Below, piece by piece: positions 53,306-61,309 of a stretch of 64,000 bases of DNA. The stretch is from Flagellimonas_A sp039592695. Lineage in GTDB: Bacteria; Bacteroidota; Bacteroidia; Flavobacteriales; Flavobacteriaceae. The translations under genes and the position numbers were made by a program. Location of the stretch: the NCBI RefSeq assembly GCF_039592695.1, contig NZ_JBBUTK010000002.1, forward strand, positions 372,001-436,000, read 5' to 3'. The first letter of the stretch is position 1. Each line of letters opens with the position of its first letter. The notes below the pieces were generated by a model. The model saw nothing but the letters and a program-made list of their open reading frames with translations, made no database searches and was not told the origin of the DNA.

Positions 53306-54005
53306 GTGTGGTTTCGGCTATGGCCGCAATGGCATGTTCTACATTAGTCTGGCGGGTCTGATTTTTGAGCTTTTCAGGGCTGCCTTGAAAGTATATTTTT
53401 CCCTCAAGCAAGTATATGATCTCATCTGCAACCTCTTCGACAAACTGCATGATATGAGAGGTCACCAATAGGGTCTTGCCATTGTCTTTCTCTCTCTGCA
53501 AATGTTCCTTGAGATGTATCAGGGCAACAGGGTCAAGTCCTGTTGTGGGTTCATCAAGAATGATCAATGGACTATCGAACATCAAGGTGAGCACCAGGTT
53601 TACTTTCTGTTTGGTGCCCCCTGACAGTGTGGACAGCTTTTTGTCCAAAAAAGGTTCCAACCCAAATAGTGCTATCAAATGCATCTCATTGCTTTCGCGT
53701 TGTCTAAGGTCTTTGATCATGCGAATTAGCTCTTTCACCTTTAGGTTGTTGGGAAAGTTGGCAATCTGCGGTAGGTACTCGATTTGTTGGCGGTACTTCC
53801 ATTCTCGCTTGATGGATTTGCCATTTATCAAAATATCCCCCTCATTGGGGATCACCATGCCCAGAATGGATTTGATCAACGTGGTCTTGCCCGACCCGTT
53901 GGGCCCCAAGACCGCTATGATGCCACCTGGCTCTATGGTGAGGTCAAGGTCTCTCAGCACTTCGTTCTTGCCGAATTTTTTGTGAAGATTTTTTATTTGT
54001 ATCAT
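53298..54005 (-). CDS. nosF: NosF ABC-transporter ATPase
   Basis: 235 residues. Walker A GPNGSGKTTLIKS, signature LSGGTKQKV, Walker B LIILDEPTTGLD and the switch His in TSHI. With NosY and NosD it supports sulfur/copper assembly of the CuZ centre in NosZ. ATG overlaps the nosD stop. Confidence 0.94.
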   Translation of the reverse strand: MIQIKNLHKKFGKNEVLRDLDLTIEPGGIIAVLGPNGSGKTTLIKSILGMVIPNEGDILINGKSIKREWKYRQQIEYLPQIANFPNNLKVKELIRMIKDLRQRESNEMHLIALFGLEPFLDKKLSTLSGGTKQKVNLVLTLMFDSPLIILDEPTTGLDPVALIHLKEHLQREKDNGKTLLVTSHIMQFVEEVADEIIYLLEGKIYFQGSPEKLKNQTRQTNVEHAIAAIAETTHA

Positions 54006-55240
54006 TCGATTGGTTTCATGAGTGGAGCTGCATCCAATAAATTATCCGGGGTGAAAACGGGAGATACCTTTTCGGAAAAATCGATGACATCCATAAAAAG
54101 ACTACGTAAAAGTACGATGGTCTCCGGTGTTCTGTTCACGATGTACGAAAAGAGTTTTACTGGTCTGTATGGAACATCCCCAACGCCATTTTTGTCGAGA
54201 TCGTAGCCCGTGTAGCCGCTCCAATAATTCGAGACAAACGTATTGTCGTTCAATTTGCTATTGTAAGAGATGTCAAAGCTGTTGTACAAAAAGTTGTTAT
54301 TTTTGAAAGTGTTGGTATAGCAGGCCCCCAGCACTTTGACGGCCCACCCGTTTCTGATAAAGTGGTTGTTCGTATAATCGATTCGGTTAGAACCCTCTAT
54401 ATTGATGCCAATGGTATTCTCTTCAAAGGTGTTTCCTTGAATTTCACCATCGTTGATCTCCTTCAACAACATGCCATAAGAGGCCGTGCCCCAATTTTTT
54501 CGGAACGTATTGTTCAGCATTTTGATATTCTTTGAGAACATGACCGCCACACCCGCACCATTGTTTTCAAAGGTGTTGTTGGAGTAGGTGTCGTCATTGG
54601 AAAACATGAAATGTAGCCCATACCTCAAGTTATTGGCACTGCTGTTATTGTTTATGGTGATGTTGTCAGAAAACTCAAGATAAATACCATCCCTTGTTCC
54701 TTGTACAATGTTTCGGTCTACCTGAACGTTGTTCGAGTACCACAGTTGTATGCCATTGCCAGAATTGTATTCATCCTTGGCATCACCAATTATCTTATTG
54801 TGGTATACCTTTCCATTGCTGGATTTTTCTAAATAGATGCCAAAAAAAAGCTTTTCCAAAACGACATTTTGAATGATAAAATCCTCGCTTTTTACGACAC
54901 GTATCGCAGCATGGTCAGAAGTATAGCTAATGCCCACATTGATGATGAAAAGACCATCGATGGTGACATGGTCGGAAACCACCCTGATGATTTCACCTTT
55001 TTTCTCTCCATCAACAACAGGATAGTTCTCTCCTTTCAGCGTCAAAGGTTTGTCAATGATGATGTTGTACTCTTTGTACACCCCTTTTTTGACCAAAAGG
55101 GTATCATGGTCGGCTGCCAGTGAAATGCCCTTTTTTATGGAACCCACTTCGCACGTATTGCATATCGCAATGGTTTTGGCAATCGTTGTCTGAAAAAAGA
55201 AAAACGCACCAAAAAAGAATATGATATGAAGCCCCTTCAC
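54002..55240 (-). CDS. nosD: NosD, periplasmic copper-centre assembly protein
   Basis: 412 residues: signal peptide (IIFFFGAFFFFQTTIA) and a right-handed parallel beta-helix made of repeated NN-x-F-xxN turns (about 80-340), typical of NosD. Start is GTG at 55240, immediately after the cupin stop (TAAGTG); no nearby ATG keeps the signal peptide. Confidence 0.93.
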   Translation of the reverse strand: MKGLHIIFFFGAFFFFQTTIAKTIAICNTCEVGSIKKGISLAADHDTLLVKKGVYKEYNIIIDKPLTLKGENYPVVDGEKKGEIIRVVSDHVTIDGLFIINVGISYTSDHAAIRVVKSEDFIIQNVVLEKLFFGIYLEKSSNGKVYHNKIIGDAKDEYNSGNGIQLWYSNNVQVDRNIVQGTRDGIYLEFSDNITINNNSSANNLRYGLHFMFSNDDTYSNNTFENNGAGVAVMFSKNIKMLNNTFRKNWGTASYGMLLKEINDGEIQGNTFEENTIGINIEGSNRIDYTNNHFIRNGWAVKVLGACYTNTFKNNNFLYNSFDISYNSKLNDNTFVSNYWSGYTGYDLDKNGVGDVPYRPVKLFSYIVNRTPETIVLLRSLFMDVIDFSEKVSPVFTPDNLLDAAPLMKPIE

Positions 55241-55540
55241 TTATCGAATGATCAAAAATTTGGAATCCTCACAGGCCTCTACCCAATGTGATTTGTTTTT
55301 GGGGAAACTGAATTGTTGCTGTTCTGTTAAAACAATGGGGCTTTCTTCAATATAAAAAGCAATGCAACCTTCCAGCACCACCAAGTGGGCATCTTCATGT
55401 GATTCGTGTGGTGGGAAAATGGCTCCCTTGGCAAGACTGATGCTGAGTATTTCAAGCTTGTTGTTCTTGACCAACTGCTTTACTTGTAGCGCATCGAAAG
55501 ATTGATTTGCTATGGTGTTGTCTATTTTGATACTGTACAT
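55241..55540 (-). CDS. Small cupin of the nos cluster
   Basis: 99 residues from ATG 55540: MYSIKIDNTIANQSFDALQ, FPPHESHEDAHLVVLEG (metal motif) and FPKNKSHWVEA. No signal peptide, so cytoplasmic. Between nosL and nosD with near-adjacent ends. Role unknown; metal sensing or chaperoning is a guess from position. Confidence 0.8.
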   Translation of the reverse strand: MYSIKIDNTIANQSFDALQVKQLVKNNKLEILSISLAKGAIFPPHESHEDAHLVVLEGCIAFYIEESPIVLTEQQQFSFPKNKSHWVEACEDSKFLIIR

Positions 55541-55556
55541 TTTTGTTGTTTTAAGG

Positions 55557-55982
55557 TTAATCGAACCGTTGCTTAAGCTCCTCCCAAGTAAATAATCTTC
55601 CTCCATGCTCATTTAAGGCTTCTTGGGCATCATCTTTATTGCTAAAGGCAGTCAAGTACTCACCCATGGGGCTTGGGATGCCTTCACTGATAAGAAAGGT
55701 TGCCTGGGTCGCATCGATAAGCTCTCCGGGGTTGTTGTAATCATTGGCCAATACAAGACCGACCGAGGTGGAATCAATTTCCTTTATATAATTGAGTATG
55801 CATTCAGAGGCATCAAAATTGAAGACCTTTCCTTTTGTTGTGACCAATTGCGCGGCATGCTGTTTATCAACGACCGTCATTTTACAGAAATGACAGCCCG
55901 TTTCTCCATAAGCTATCGGTTTTGGACGAATCGAACATGCGAAAAGAAACAAAACCGACGATATAAGCACTATTTTTTTCAT
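55557..55982 (-). CDS. nosL: NosL copper chaperone lipoprotein
   Basis: 141 residues from ATG 55982. Lipobox FLFACS, then TGCHFCKMTVVDKQHAAQL, where CxFCKM is the copper-binding NosL signature. Delivers Cu(I) to apo-NosZ at the outer face of the membrane. The ATG overlaps the upstream gene's stop. Confidence 0.93.
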   Translation of the reverse strand: MKKIVLISSVLFLFACSIRPKPIAYGETGCHFCKMTVVDKQHAAQLVTTKGKVFNFDASECILNYIKEIDSTSVGLVLANDYNNPGELIDATQATFLISEGIPSPMGEYLTAFSNKDDAQEALNEHGGRLFTWEELKQRFD

Positions 55983-56623
55983 GCGTGAGATAACGATTTT
56001 GTGTGTTTTGTTTTGAGGGCTCTTCTGTTTTTCCAACCCAAATAGCCGGCCAGAATGGTAAGGCACATGCCAACGAACATGAGATAAGCGCCAAGTCTTG
56101 GGTACGAATACGCATCAAAATTCAACATTTTTTGATGCCCCAAAAGTGGTGGCTTGTAGCTCATGGGTGTTCCGTCAGGATTTTGCAGTTTCATAATAGC
56201 CTTGGGGTCTAAATTGGTTCCGTAGTCGATAAGCCATGCATTGAAATCGTACATGCCCAAGACCCCCAAAATTGACATGGCCACAAACCAGCCGAAGAAC
56301 CAATGGTACGATAATTTACCAAGGTATCCCAAGAATCCGATAAGGACCCCCAAGAATACCATTCCCCCTATAACCATAGGAAAAACCGAAAACTCCCACA
56401 TATCTTCAGGTTTGGGCAATGTTTTCATGCCAATGTAGTGGTTGAGCCCATCAATATTTTGAATGTCAAATTCGTTTTGACCTTCCAGTCCGTTGATATA
56501 AATATTTATCCCTAAAGGATCTGGGTATTGCGGCGCGCCCAACTCAATGTTCCAAAGTGGAAATATGAACAATCCCAATAAAAAAATCGGACCAATCATC
56601 ATCAGTAAACTTGCCTTCTTCAT
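55979..56623 (-). CDS. Nos-cluster membrane protein, function unknown
   Basis: 214 residues with four to five helices (LLMMIGPIFLLGLFIFPLW, FPMVIGGMVFLGVLIGFLGYLG, WFFGWFVAMSILGVLGMYDF, LGAYLMFVGMCLTILAGYLGW) and a periplasmic loop (about 30-75). Bacteroidota nos clusters often carry such a gene between nosZ and nosL. No NosR is present here, so it may take part in maturation or electron supply (inference). Confidence 0.8.
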   Translation of the reverse strand: MKKASLLMMIGPIFLLGLFIFPLWNIELGAPQYPDPLGINIYINGLEGQNEFDIQNIDGLNHYIGMKTLPKPEDMWEFSVFPMVIGGMVFLGVLIGFLGYLGKLSYHWFFGWFVAMSILGVLGMYDFNAWLIDYGTNLDPKAIMKLQNPDGTPMSYKPPLLGHQKMLNFDAYSYPRLGAYLMFVGMCLTILAGYLGWKNRRALKTKHTKSLSHA

Positions 56624-56663
56624 TTTATACCTACTTTAATTACTAAACCATTGTTACAATTCA

Positions 56664-56699
56664 AAAGAGCGGGCAGGTCCATCGACACAGCCCGCTCTT
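56664..56699 (-). terminator. Intercistronic hairpin after nosZ
   Basis: AAGAGCGGGC (56665-56674) and GCCCGCTCTT (56690-56699) make a GC-rich 10-bp stem; only TTTT follows on the minus strand. Likely a partial terminator or mRNA-end stabiliser that lowers expression of the accessory genes relative to nosZ. Confidence 0.65.
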
Positions 56700-56718
56700 G
56701 CAGTTATTGGTTAGATAG

Positions 56719-58674
56719 CTACTCGCCCAATGACCATGAAAGCTCTAAGTTTGAACTAGCTGGCGATACCCTTACATATCCCTGCATTTCTTGGTGCAGC
56801 GCAGAGCAGAAATCCGTACAATAAAAAGGCCATACCCCAACTTTTTTGGGCTCCCACAAAGATGTCTTGGTCTGACCTGGCATGATCAACAGCTCTGATG
56901 TGTTCTGACCAATAATTGAAAAACCGTGGGGAACATCAAAATCTTGTTCGTGGTTCGTGATATGGAAATACACCTTATCACCCACTTTGATACCCTCAAT
57001 ATTGTCAGGTGTGAAGTGGCTTCGAATGGTGCTCATGTAGACATGAACTACATTTCCGTCACGTTCAACGCGGGCCTCTGATGGATTGTTGATGGCGAAG
57101 GGATGTTTGTTGTCATCCAAACGGTAAATCTTTTTAGATTTAGGTGCCAACAACTCTGCAGGGCAACCAGCGGCATAGTGGGGCTCACCATGGGTAGGAA
57201 AATCGTAGATGAGTTCCATTTTCTCGCCAGAGATATCATAGATCTGTGCTGAGTGCTCCATTTCAGGGCCTGTGGGCAAATAACGGTCTTTGGTGATCTT
57301 GTTCATGGCGACCACATATTTGCCGAATGGTTTGCGTGAATTACCACCGGGAATCATCAAGTGGCCGACAGAATAGAAGGTTGGCTTGCGATCGATGACC
57401 TCCCAGGTACCCAACTTCCATTTCACGACCTCAGAAGAGATGAAGAATGTGGTATAGGCATTTCCTTCAGCATCGAACTCGGTATGTAGGGGGCCCAATC
57501 CACCGCTCTCTACAGTCCCGGCAAGTACATCCTCAAACTTCAATATCGGGATGCCATAGGCCTCGCCATCAAATTTTTGGCCTTCGATGGCGGCAATCAT
57601 CTTGTCAAAAGAATGAATGGTCAAGTCGGCGGAAAGCTTTCCATTGCCAATAATGTATTGCCCTGATGGATCAACGTCACAACCATGGGGTGATTTCGGA
57701 GTGGGCAAAAAGAATACCGCGCCCGGAACATCGGTCGGATTGACCGTGATGACTTCGTTTTTCATGGTCGACGTACCTGTATGGGTATGCTCATCATAAA
57801 CGTTATGGGCATATTCCGTAGCCATTTTGGTTCCACCACCATTTTTGACATATTCCTCAATTTTTTTCCAATTGATGGCCGCGATAAAATCCTTGTCATT
57901 TTGGGAAGCATTCACTTCCTGCAAGGTATTGGCCTCTTCTGTATTGTAGGTAGTGAAGAAAAACCAACCATGGGAGTCGCCCCTGCCTGGGTGGGCCAAA
58001 TCGTAATTAAAACCGGGCATTATTAACTGGAATTCCAAATTCAATCGCCCAGTATCCGGTGCGACACTGATAAAGGAAACAGCTCCCTTAAAATTGCCCT
58101 TGTATTCATTAATGGGCATGTCACGCTGTGGTACGGGTACCGAGAAACGTGTGCCCGCAACGACATACTCCGTGTTTTCTGTGATAAAAGAAGAACTGTG
58201 GTTGCCAGCACTATTGGGTACTTCGATAATTTCGGCGGTCTCAAACGTGCTCAAATCAATTCTGGCAATACGTGGTGTATTATTGCCATTGATGAAAATC
58301 CAGCGACCGTCCAATTCGCCATTGGTTTGTGAAATATCGGGGTGGTGGGCATCATCCCATGGCACAAAGCCAAAAGAGGTGTTCAACATGGGCTTGGTCT
58401 CCTCAGAGTACCCATAACCTGAAGTCGGAAATTGTGAGAATACTGGAATTTCTTTGAACATCCTTCCTGAGGGTAGACCGTACACAGTAATGTTGCCACT
58501 ATATCCACCGGACATAAAGGCATAATACGAATCTTGCTCCCCAGGGGCTACATAAACTTTCTCGGCAGCGCTCGATCCCAAGGCACCATTCGCACCTTTG
58601 TCGCCACCCGTTCCACAACTTGAGAGGAGCAGTGCTCCCATCAAGGTCATCATATAAAAACGATACTTTTTCAT
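56719..58674 (-). CDS. nosZ: Nitrous oxide reductase, clade II (Sec-type) lipoprotein
   Basis: Reduces N2O to N2. 651 residues. N-terminal lipobox LLLSSCGTGG, no twin-arginine motif, so Sec-exported (clade II). Beta-propeller with histidine ligands of CuZ (for example DDAHHPDI, HPGRGDSHGW, SPHGCDVDP, EPHYAAG), and a cupredoxin C-terminus with HGFSIIGQN and CTDFCSALHQEMQGY: CuA ligands Cys619, Cys623, His627, Met630. Third gene of the nos operon, after two lipoprotein genes. Confidence 0.97.
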   Translation of the reverse strand: MKKYRFYMMTLMGALLLSSCGTGGDKGANGALGSSAAEKVYVAPGEQDSYYAFMSGGYSGNITVYGLPSGRMFKEIPVFSQFPTSGYGYSEETKPMLNTSFGFVPWDDAHHPDISQTNGELDGRWIFINGNNTPRIARIDLSTFETAEIIEVPNSAGNHSSSFITENTEYVVAGTRFSVPVPQRDMPINEYKGNFKGAVSFISVAPDTGRLNLEFQLIMPGFNYDLAHPGRGDSHGWFFFTTYNTEEANTLQEVNASQNDKDFIAAINWKKIEEYVKNGGGTKMATEYAHNVYDEHTHTGTSTMKNEVITVNPTDVPGAVFFLPTPKSPHGCDVDPSGQYIIGNGKLSADLTIHSFDKMIAAIEGQKFDGEAYGIPILKFEDVLAGTVESGGLGPLHTEFDAEGNAYTTFFISSEVVKWKLGTWEVIDRKPTFYSVGHLMIPGGNSRKPFGKYVVAMNKITKDRYLPTGPEMEHSAQIYDISGEKMELIYDFPTHGEPHYAAGCPAELLAPKSKKIYRLDDNKHPFAINNPSEARVERDGNVVHVYMSTIRSHFTPDNIEGIKVGDKVYFHITNHEQDFDVPHGFSIIGQNTSELLIMPGQTKTSLWEPKKVGVWPFYCTDFCSALHQEMQGYVRVSPASSNLELSWSLGE

Positions 58675-58706
58675 TGTTGCTTATTTATCTTAATTCAGTT
58701 TTATTT

Positions 58707-59294
58707 TTATCCTTCGGATGGAGGTAGGATAACCTTGTCCACCACATGTACGATTCCGTTTCCTGCGTTCACACTGCCCAAAATTTTGGCACCACCCACA
58801 TATACATCATCGCCTTTGACCTCTACCGTAGTATTCTGGTCATTGGCCTGACCCAATTTTTTGAAGTTTTTCAAAAACTCTTTGTCGTACTTACCAGGGG
58901 TGACATGGTGCTTCAAAATGTTTTGCAGCGCAGCCTTATTTTCTGGTTTCAATAAATTCTCCACTGTTCCTTCAGGAAGTGCGGCAAAGGCTTCATTGGT
59001 CGGTGCGAATACCATCAAAGGCCCGGCATTCACCAAGGCATTCTCTAAATCCGCTGCCTGAACCGCGGCGACCAAAGTGGAATGATCTGGTGAATTGATG
59101 GCAATGCTCAAGACTGTTGGAGTAGATTCATCATTTTCGATAAATGCTTGCCCTTGTTCTTTATTGGCTTCGGTATCATTGGTGATTGCTGTAGAAGAAG
59201 CCTTTTCGGTTTTGTTCGCGGTATTACAGCCCACCACTAAAAAAAGCAGTAGCAGTGGATACACCAATAATTTAAGTCGGGTTGATGCTTTCAT
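58707..59294 (-). CDS. Fasciclin-domain lipoprotein of the nos operon
   Basis: 195 residues. Lipobox VVGCN (Cys23), variable linker to about 60, then one FAS1 domain (DHSTLVAAVQAADLENALVNA; LMVFAPTNEAFAALP; LKHHVTPGKYD; VHVVDKVILPP). Possibly an adhesion or docking protein holding NosZ and cytochrome at the membrane surface (inference). Lies 32 bases before nosZ. Confidence 0.9.
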   Translation of the reverse strand: MKASTRLKLLVYPLLLLFLVVGCNTANKTEKASSTAITNDTEANKEQGQAFIENDESTPTVLSIAINSPDHSTLVAAVQAADLENALVNAGPLMVFAPTNEAFAALPEGTVENLLKPENKAALQNILKHHVTPGKYDKEFLKNFKKLGQANDQNTTVEVKGDDVYVGGAKILGSVNAGNGIVHVVDKVILPPSEG

Positions 59295-59305
59295 AATATA
59301 AAGGT

Positions 59306-59812
59306 TTAGAGTGTTCTAAAGAATTCAAGTAACGAGCGGGTCTGCTCTACGGTGAGATTTTGGTTGGCCATGGCCGCACCGTTAAACTCTACCAAAAGGT
59401 CTTTGGCACATTGGTCTTCCTCTACCATCAGTTTGGGGTCAAGAATCATGTTCATGACCCATTCAGGGCTTCGTCTTTCCAAAATCCCTTGCATTTTTGG
59501 GCCGATGAACCGCTTGTCCGTTTTATGGCAAGCAGTGCAATTGGTCTTGAAGAGTTCGGCACCTGCTGCGGCCATTTCTTGATTGATTTCAGGGTCTAGC
59601 GTGATGTTTTTAATTTGACCGACACCCTTATTGTCTAAAGTGATGCGCTGCGAAGCGGGAACCTCGTTTGTTTCGGGCTTGCTTTCAGTGACTTTTTCAG
59701 TGGATTTTGTTCTGTTCACGCTAAAGCCCTCTTCCTTTTTTTCTTTTTTACCTCCACATGCGATGAGAAGCGAGGCAAATAAGACTGCGGATATTTTCAA
59801 GTTGATTTTCAT
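59306..59812 (-). CDS. Monoheme cytochrome c lipoprotein, first gene of the nos operon
   Basis: 168 residues. Lipobox LIACGG, charged linker (25-70), then a cytochrome c domain with NCTACHKTDKRFIGPKMQG (heme motif CTACH) and a distal Met in NGAAMANQNL. Proposed electron donor to NosZ, replacing the NosR route. The FNR-like promoter lies just upstream, with a -7 element 24 bases before the ATG. Confidence 0.92.
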   Translation of the reverse strand: MKINLKISAVLFASLLIACGGKKEKKEEGFSVNRTKSTEKVTESKPETNEVPASQRITLDNKGVGQIKNITLDPEINQEMAAAGAELFKTNCTACHKTDKRFIGPKMQGILERRSPEWVMNMILDPKLMVEEDQCAKDLLVEFNGAAMANQNLTVEQTRSLLEFFRTL

Positions 59813-59835
59813 GGATCGATATTTTAATAATTGTC

Positions 59836-59902
59836 CAAAAATAGGGGGGCATCTTTGCGAAAAACATGATTTTTGTCATATAAAGGATAAAAATGTCTTT
59901 TA
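59836..59902 (-). promoter_or_regulatory. Composite nos-operon promoter
   Basis: Reading leftward on the minus strand: a 21-base box at 59882-59902, an FNR-like box TGATTTTTGTCA at 59867-59878, and the -7 element TATTTTTG (59843-59836) 23 bases further. The 21 bases (AAAGGATAAA to TGTCTTTTA) are identical at 63891-63911. There is no -33 TTG, as expected for an activator-dependent promoter. Rightward, TATCTTTC (59908-59915) may be the -7 of the Rrf2 gene, with the 21-base box just upstream of it. Confidence 0.75.
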
Positions 59903-59933
59903 ATCTTTATCTTTCTAAAAATTTAGGCCTTCC

Positions 59934-60365
59934 ATGCTTTCAAACTCTTCAAAATATGCCCTGAAGGGGGTTTTGTATCTGGCAGTATACGCAAGCGAAT
60001 CGAACAAAATAATGGCCAAGGATATTGCAGAGCCCATAAATGCTCCGGCGTCTTATATGGCCAAGCTTTTACAGGAATTGGGCAGGCACGATATCGTTTC
60101 CTCCGTAAAAGGGCCCAACGGTGGATTTTATTTGGATGAGAAGAATATGGAGACCCAATTGATAAAGATTGTAGAGGTCATTGATGGCGAACAACGTTTG
60201 CGTTCTTGTATGTTAAGTATTCGAGAATGTGATGCCGATAATCCATGCCCTTTGCATGATCTGGTGGGTGATGCCAAGTCTTTTTTTGTTAAGAACCTTG
60301 AAGAAACAACTATTTCACAGTTGGTTTCAGATATTGAAGATGGAAAATCAACACTTCCTTTATAG
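59934..60365 (+). CDS. Rrf2-family regulator (NsrR/IscR-like)
   Basis: 143 residues. Winged helix MLSNSSKYALKGVLYLAVYA, KDIAEPINAPASYMAKLLQELG, and a sensor part with three cysteines, SCMLSIRECDADNPC (Cys92, Cys99, Cys105), matching the cluster ligands of IscR/NsrR. Divergent from the nos operon and read from the shared control region. Probably senses NO or Fe-S status and controls the nos and copper operons (inference). Confidence 0.9.
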   Translation: MLSNSSKYALKGVLYLAVYASESNKIMAKDIAEPINAPASYMAKLLQELGRHDIVSSVKGPNGGFYLDEKNMETQLIKIVEVIDGEQRLRSCMLSIRECDADNPCPLHDLVGDAKSFFVKNLEETTISQLVSDIEDGKSTLPL

Positions 60366-60374
60366 TCAAATGAA

Positions 60375-60406
60375 CAAAAAAAACCGCCAGATCAGGCGGT
60401 CTTTTC
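60375..60406. terminator. Bidirectional terminator
   Basis: ACCGCC (60382-60387) and GGCGGT (60394-60399) with T-runs on both strands. Between the converging Rrf2 gene and the Met-rich lipoprotein gene. Confidence 0.85.
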
Positions 60407-60424
60407 TGTAAAAGAAAAAGGTTG

Positions 60425-61279
60425 CTAAAATTCCATTTCAAAATAGAGACTACTGGCCTCATTCTCTTCAGTTACGTCTTCACCTTTTAATAGTGCTCCT
60501 GAGGCATCCTTGACCTTTAGGTTGATTTTCCAATATCCGGTCATTGTCAGCGATAACTTGCCCTTGTACATGTTGTTCGAAGCGTCAAAAGTCAGGTTTT
60601 GATTATTGGGCGAGCTATGATTGCCCATGCCAGGCATTCTTGGGTCGATTTCAATCGTATATCCCTCCGCCACGGGAAAAGTCATCATGTTTTCCATTTT
60701 AAAGAGCATGGCAGAGAAGTCATTGACGGCAACCTCGGGTTTCATCGGCATCATGGCCAAAACGTAACGATTTTCATCTGCCCCTGTAAATACATTGACC
60801 CTTTTCTTGCCATCAGCAGGGGCTTTTACCTCTATGCGCTCGGCAAGGTTATAGGTCTGCCCACCAAAACTGTATTCTAGGCCAAGCTCCCAATACTCAG
60901 TGGCATTGCCAGGCATTTGAAAAATGCTGAAGCCCTTATAGACCGATGCTTCCTTGGTATTGCTTATTGTAGATTTTGGACAAGAATGTGACATCATTTC
61001 CATGTGCATCATGGGGGTCATGGTTAGAGAGGCATCCGAAATATAACTATCTGTACCGTTGTCTTTGATCCGAAAAAAGAGCTCGTTATAGCCTATGGTG
61101 TACTGGTTTTGCTTAGAATACACTTCTACAGTATGGTTGTTCGCCTCAAAACTGGATAGAAGATTGAACGCTGCCAATGGATTTTCATCAATTACAATCG
61201 GGTCATCATTGCTCTCTGAACATGCTGTGAACAAAACGGCAATTAGAATAGTGAGGGTATAAAATTTAATTGTTTTCAT
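60425..61279 (-). CDS. Met/His-rich copper-type lipoprotein (YtkA-like)
   Basis: 284 residues. Lipobox LFTACSES (Cys20), acidic start (SNDDP), then two beta-sandwich YtkA/FixH-like units. Clusters of likely Cu(I) ligands: MTPMMHMEMMSHSC (about 84-97), MLFKMENMMTF, MPGMGNHSS. Downstream of the TonB receptor by 30 bases. Likely passes copper from the receptor onward (inference). Confidence 0.8.
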   Translation of the reverse strand: MKTIKFYTLTILIAVLFTACSESNDDPIVIDENPLAAFNLLSSFEANNHTVEVYSKQNQYTIGYNELFFRIKDNGTDSYISDASLTMTPMMHMEMMSHSCPKSTISNTKEASVYKGFSIFQMPGNATEYWELGLEYSFGGQTYNLAERIEVKAPADGKKRVNVFTGADENRYVLAMMPMKPEVAVNDFSAMLFKMENMMTFPVAEGYTIEIDPRMPGMGNHSSPNNQNLTFDASNNMYKGKLSLTMTGYWKINLKVKDASGALLKGEDVTEENEASSLYFEMEF

Positions 61280-61309
61280 GATAAATGTATTTCAGAATTG
61301 TTATTGTAT

